7,062 bases of DNA. Source: Halobacteriales archaeon SW_9_67_24 (GTDB taxonomy: Archaea; Halobacteriota; Halobacteria; Halobacteriales; Halococcaceae). The stretch is from NCBI GenBank assembly GCA_003022685.1, contig PXSV01000021.1, positions 1 through 7,062 of the forward strand, read 5' to 3'. Positions 6,268 to 7,062 of the stretch are shown in pieces; position 1 is the first letter of the stretch; the number at the start of each line of letters is the position of its first letter. The notes beneath the pieces were generated by a model. The model made no database searches. It worked only from the letters and a program-made list of their open reading frames with translations, and was not told the origin of the DNA. A program made the position numbers and the translations under genes.

Positions 6268-6645
6268 GTGGACGCTTCGCGCGCGCTCGCGGCGATCGCC
6301 GACGAGGACCTCGCGCCGCTCGACGTACAGGCCGACCTCGCGGCGTCGATCGACGGTCAGGAAGTCACGATCGAGGCCGCGGCTGGCCGGATCCACGTTG
6401 CAGTGCCAGCGGTCGCGGTCGGGGCGACGCTGGTGCGGCGCGTGCGCGACGTGTTGCCGGGTGCGGCGCGAGTGCTCGCGGCGGCCGATCTCACTCTCGT
6501 CGTGCGGGTGCGCGGGCGGATCGTGGCCGTTCTCGGTGCGGAAGCACAGCCAGGCCGTCTCGGTCGGCGACTCGACGCCCCCGTCCAGGTCAGCGCCGAC
6601 GGCGCGCTCACGGCGGCGGTCCGCGAGGCGCTGTCGACGCTGTGA
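6268..6645 (+). CDS. Uncharacterised small alpha/beta protein, 125 aa
   Basis: This encodes 125 aa from a GTG that starts 2 nt after the stop of the preceding gene, an arrangement typical of coupled translation. An N-terminal helix (about 2-20, ASRALAAIADEDLAPL) is followed by alternating strands: DLAASIDGQEVTIEA (23-37), RIHVAVPAV (41-49), LTLVVRVRG (75-83) and RIVAVLGAE (84-92). A helix VGATLVRRVRDVLPGAARVL lies at 51-70, and the tail DGALTAAVREALSTL forms a final helix. The strand-helix-strand-strand order suggests a compact alpha/beta fold. No catalytic motif, metal ligands, Cys residues or transmembrane segment are visible, and the His at 43 is the only histidine. The frame is open far upstream (from 5761), but that part overlaps trmI and the 75-aa gene and has a shadow-like Arg/Ser/Pro composition. 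I do not recognise the family. Confidence 0.7.
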   Translation: MDASRALAAIADEDLAPLDVQADLAASIDGQEVTIEAAAGRIHVAVPAVAVGATLVRRVRDVLPGAARVLAAADLTLVVRVRGRIVAVLGAEAQPGRLGRRLDAPVQVSADGALTAAVREALSTL

Positions 6646-6668
6646 CGACGGGCGGAGACGCGGGCGGG

Positions 6669-7028
6669 CTATTCGACGGCCTGAACGAGTTCGAGGAGTT
6701 CCTCGCGGTCGGCGGTCGGGTCGACTTCCTGTTCGATGTCGAGCGCCGCGAGCAGGTCGTCGAATCCCCTGGTGGGGTAGGCTCCGCCGGCGATCCGGAA
6801 GGCTCCATCGCGAATCCAGACGGCCAGCCACGCCTCGATCGCGAGTTCGCTGTCGTATACACTCGATTCGACGACGTAGCGGGCGGTGTAGTTCGTGAGG
6901 CGGGCGCGGTCGCCACCGTCGGTCCGCATCCGTTCGGTGCGGCGGCGGTCGATGGAGTGGAACCCGCGGTCTTCGAGGTCGGCGACGAACGTGCGGCGCG
7001 CCTCGGTGGTGACGGTGGGGCGGATCAT
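6669..7028 (-). CDS. Hypothetical protein, about 119 aa, possibly longer at the N-terminus
   Basis: This encodes 119 aa from ATG 7028. A basic N-terminal half (VTTEARRTFVADLEDRGFHS, 6-25) looks like a helix and turn. A beta-rich centre follows: RLTNYTARYVVESSVYD (43-59), a Trp-containing segment IEAWLAVWIRDGAFRIAGG (64-82), and YPTRGFDDLLAAL (84-96). The C-terminal helix is acidic (DREELLELVQAVE, 107-119). The central part reads like a curved sheet of the kind found in small ligand-binding or NTF2/START-like folds, but this is only an impression from strand pattern. No known motif is recognised. The frame remains open to the window edge upstream of 7028, without another ATG or GTG in the 34 visible bases, so the start is provisional. 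It converges on the 125-aa gene with a 23-bp gap and is probably the last gene of its own unit. Confidence 0.7.
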   Translation of the reverse strand: MIRPTVTTEARRTFVADLEDRGFHSIDRRRTERMRTDGGDRARLTNYTARYVVESSVYDSELAIEAWLAVWIRDGAFRIAGGAYPTRGFDDLLAALDIEQEVDPTADREELLELVQAVE

Positions 7029-7048
7029 CGCCGGGCCGACGCCCGGCG
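7029..7048. repeat. Perfect 8-bp GC inverted repeat next to a start codon
   Basis: The arms CGCCGGGC (7029-7036) and GCCCGGCG (7041-7048) are exact reverse complements separated by a 4-nt loop. The inner arm abuts the ATG of the minus-strand gene at 7028. If transcribed it would form a very stable hairpin directly before the start codon. Alternatively it lies inside an N-terminal extension of that gene, where it would encode Gly/Pro/Ala codons, and in GC-rich coding DNA it could be chance. Confidence 0.5.
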
Positions 7049-7062
7049 CGAGCGGCGGGCGG

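Noticed and set aside
6038..6645. Toxin-antitoxin pair
   Set aside because: The two small adjacent genes have the right layout, but neither protein shows a DNA-binding antitoxin motif nor a PIN, RelE, MazF or HEPN signature, and no mobile-element context is present.

Overview
The window looks like ordinary chromosomal DNA from a halophilic archaeon of the class Halobacteria. The evidence is high GC with strong GC bias at third codon positions, acidic Asp/Glu-rich soluble proteins, short intergenic gaps, and TATA-type boxes 25-33 nt before start codons with almost no 5' leader. An archaeal NAC gene directly followed by a TrmI-type tRNA methyltransferase gene confirms the domain. The genus cannot be fixed from this sequence alone. 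No rRNA, tRNA, CRISPR array, insertion sequence, integrase or toxin-antitoxin pair was seen, and no intergenic gap exceeds about 160 bp.

Layout. Left (3-1335, + strand): the 3' part of an AEC-family (auxin efflux carrier-like) transporter gene, then a small four-helix membrane protein of unknown function. Centre-left (1405-2727, - strand): a HerA/FtsK-superfamily ATPase that begins at its nucleotide-binding domain and carries a long disordered linker, a short coiled coil and a basic-hydrophobic tail. It is divergent from a zinc-independent quinone oxidoreductase-like MDR gene (2844-3803, +). Centre (3932-4642, - strand): an SDR-fold protein whose catalytic Tyr and Lys are replaced by Trp and Gly. 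It is divergent from a nac-trmI pair (4804-5975, +) that overlaps by 4 nt. Right: two tightly packed small unknown genes (6038-6645, +) facing a third unknown gene (6669-7028, -). The start of that third gene abuts a perfect 8-bp GC hairpin near the window edge.

How the genes work together. The only functional unit that can be named with confidence is nac-trmI: a nascent-chain-binding protein and a tRNA m1A methyltransferase in one translationally coupled unit. The 75-aa and 125-aa genes behind a clear TATA box also look like one operon. The redox genes (MDR and SDR) and the ATPase appear to be independent transcription units. I do not see a convincing new multi-gene system. The best leads are the SDR with a lost active site, the solitary HerA-like ATPase with its unusual architecture, and the pair of small unknown proteins.
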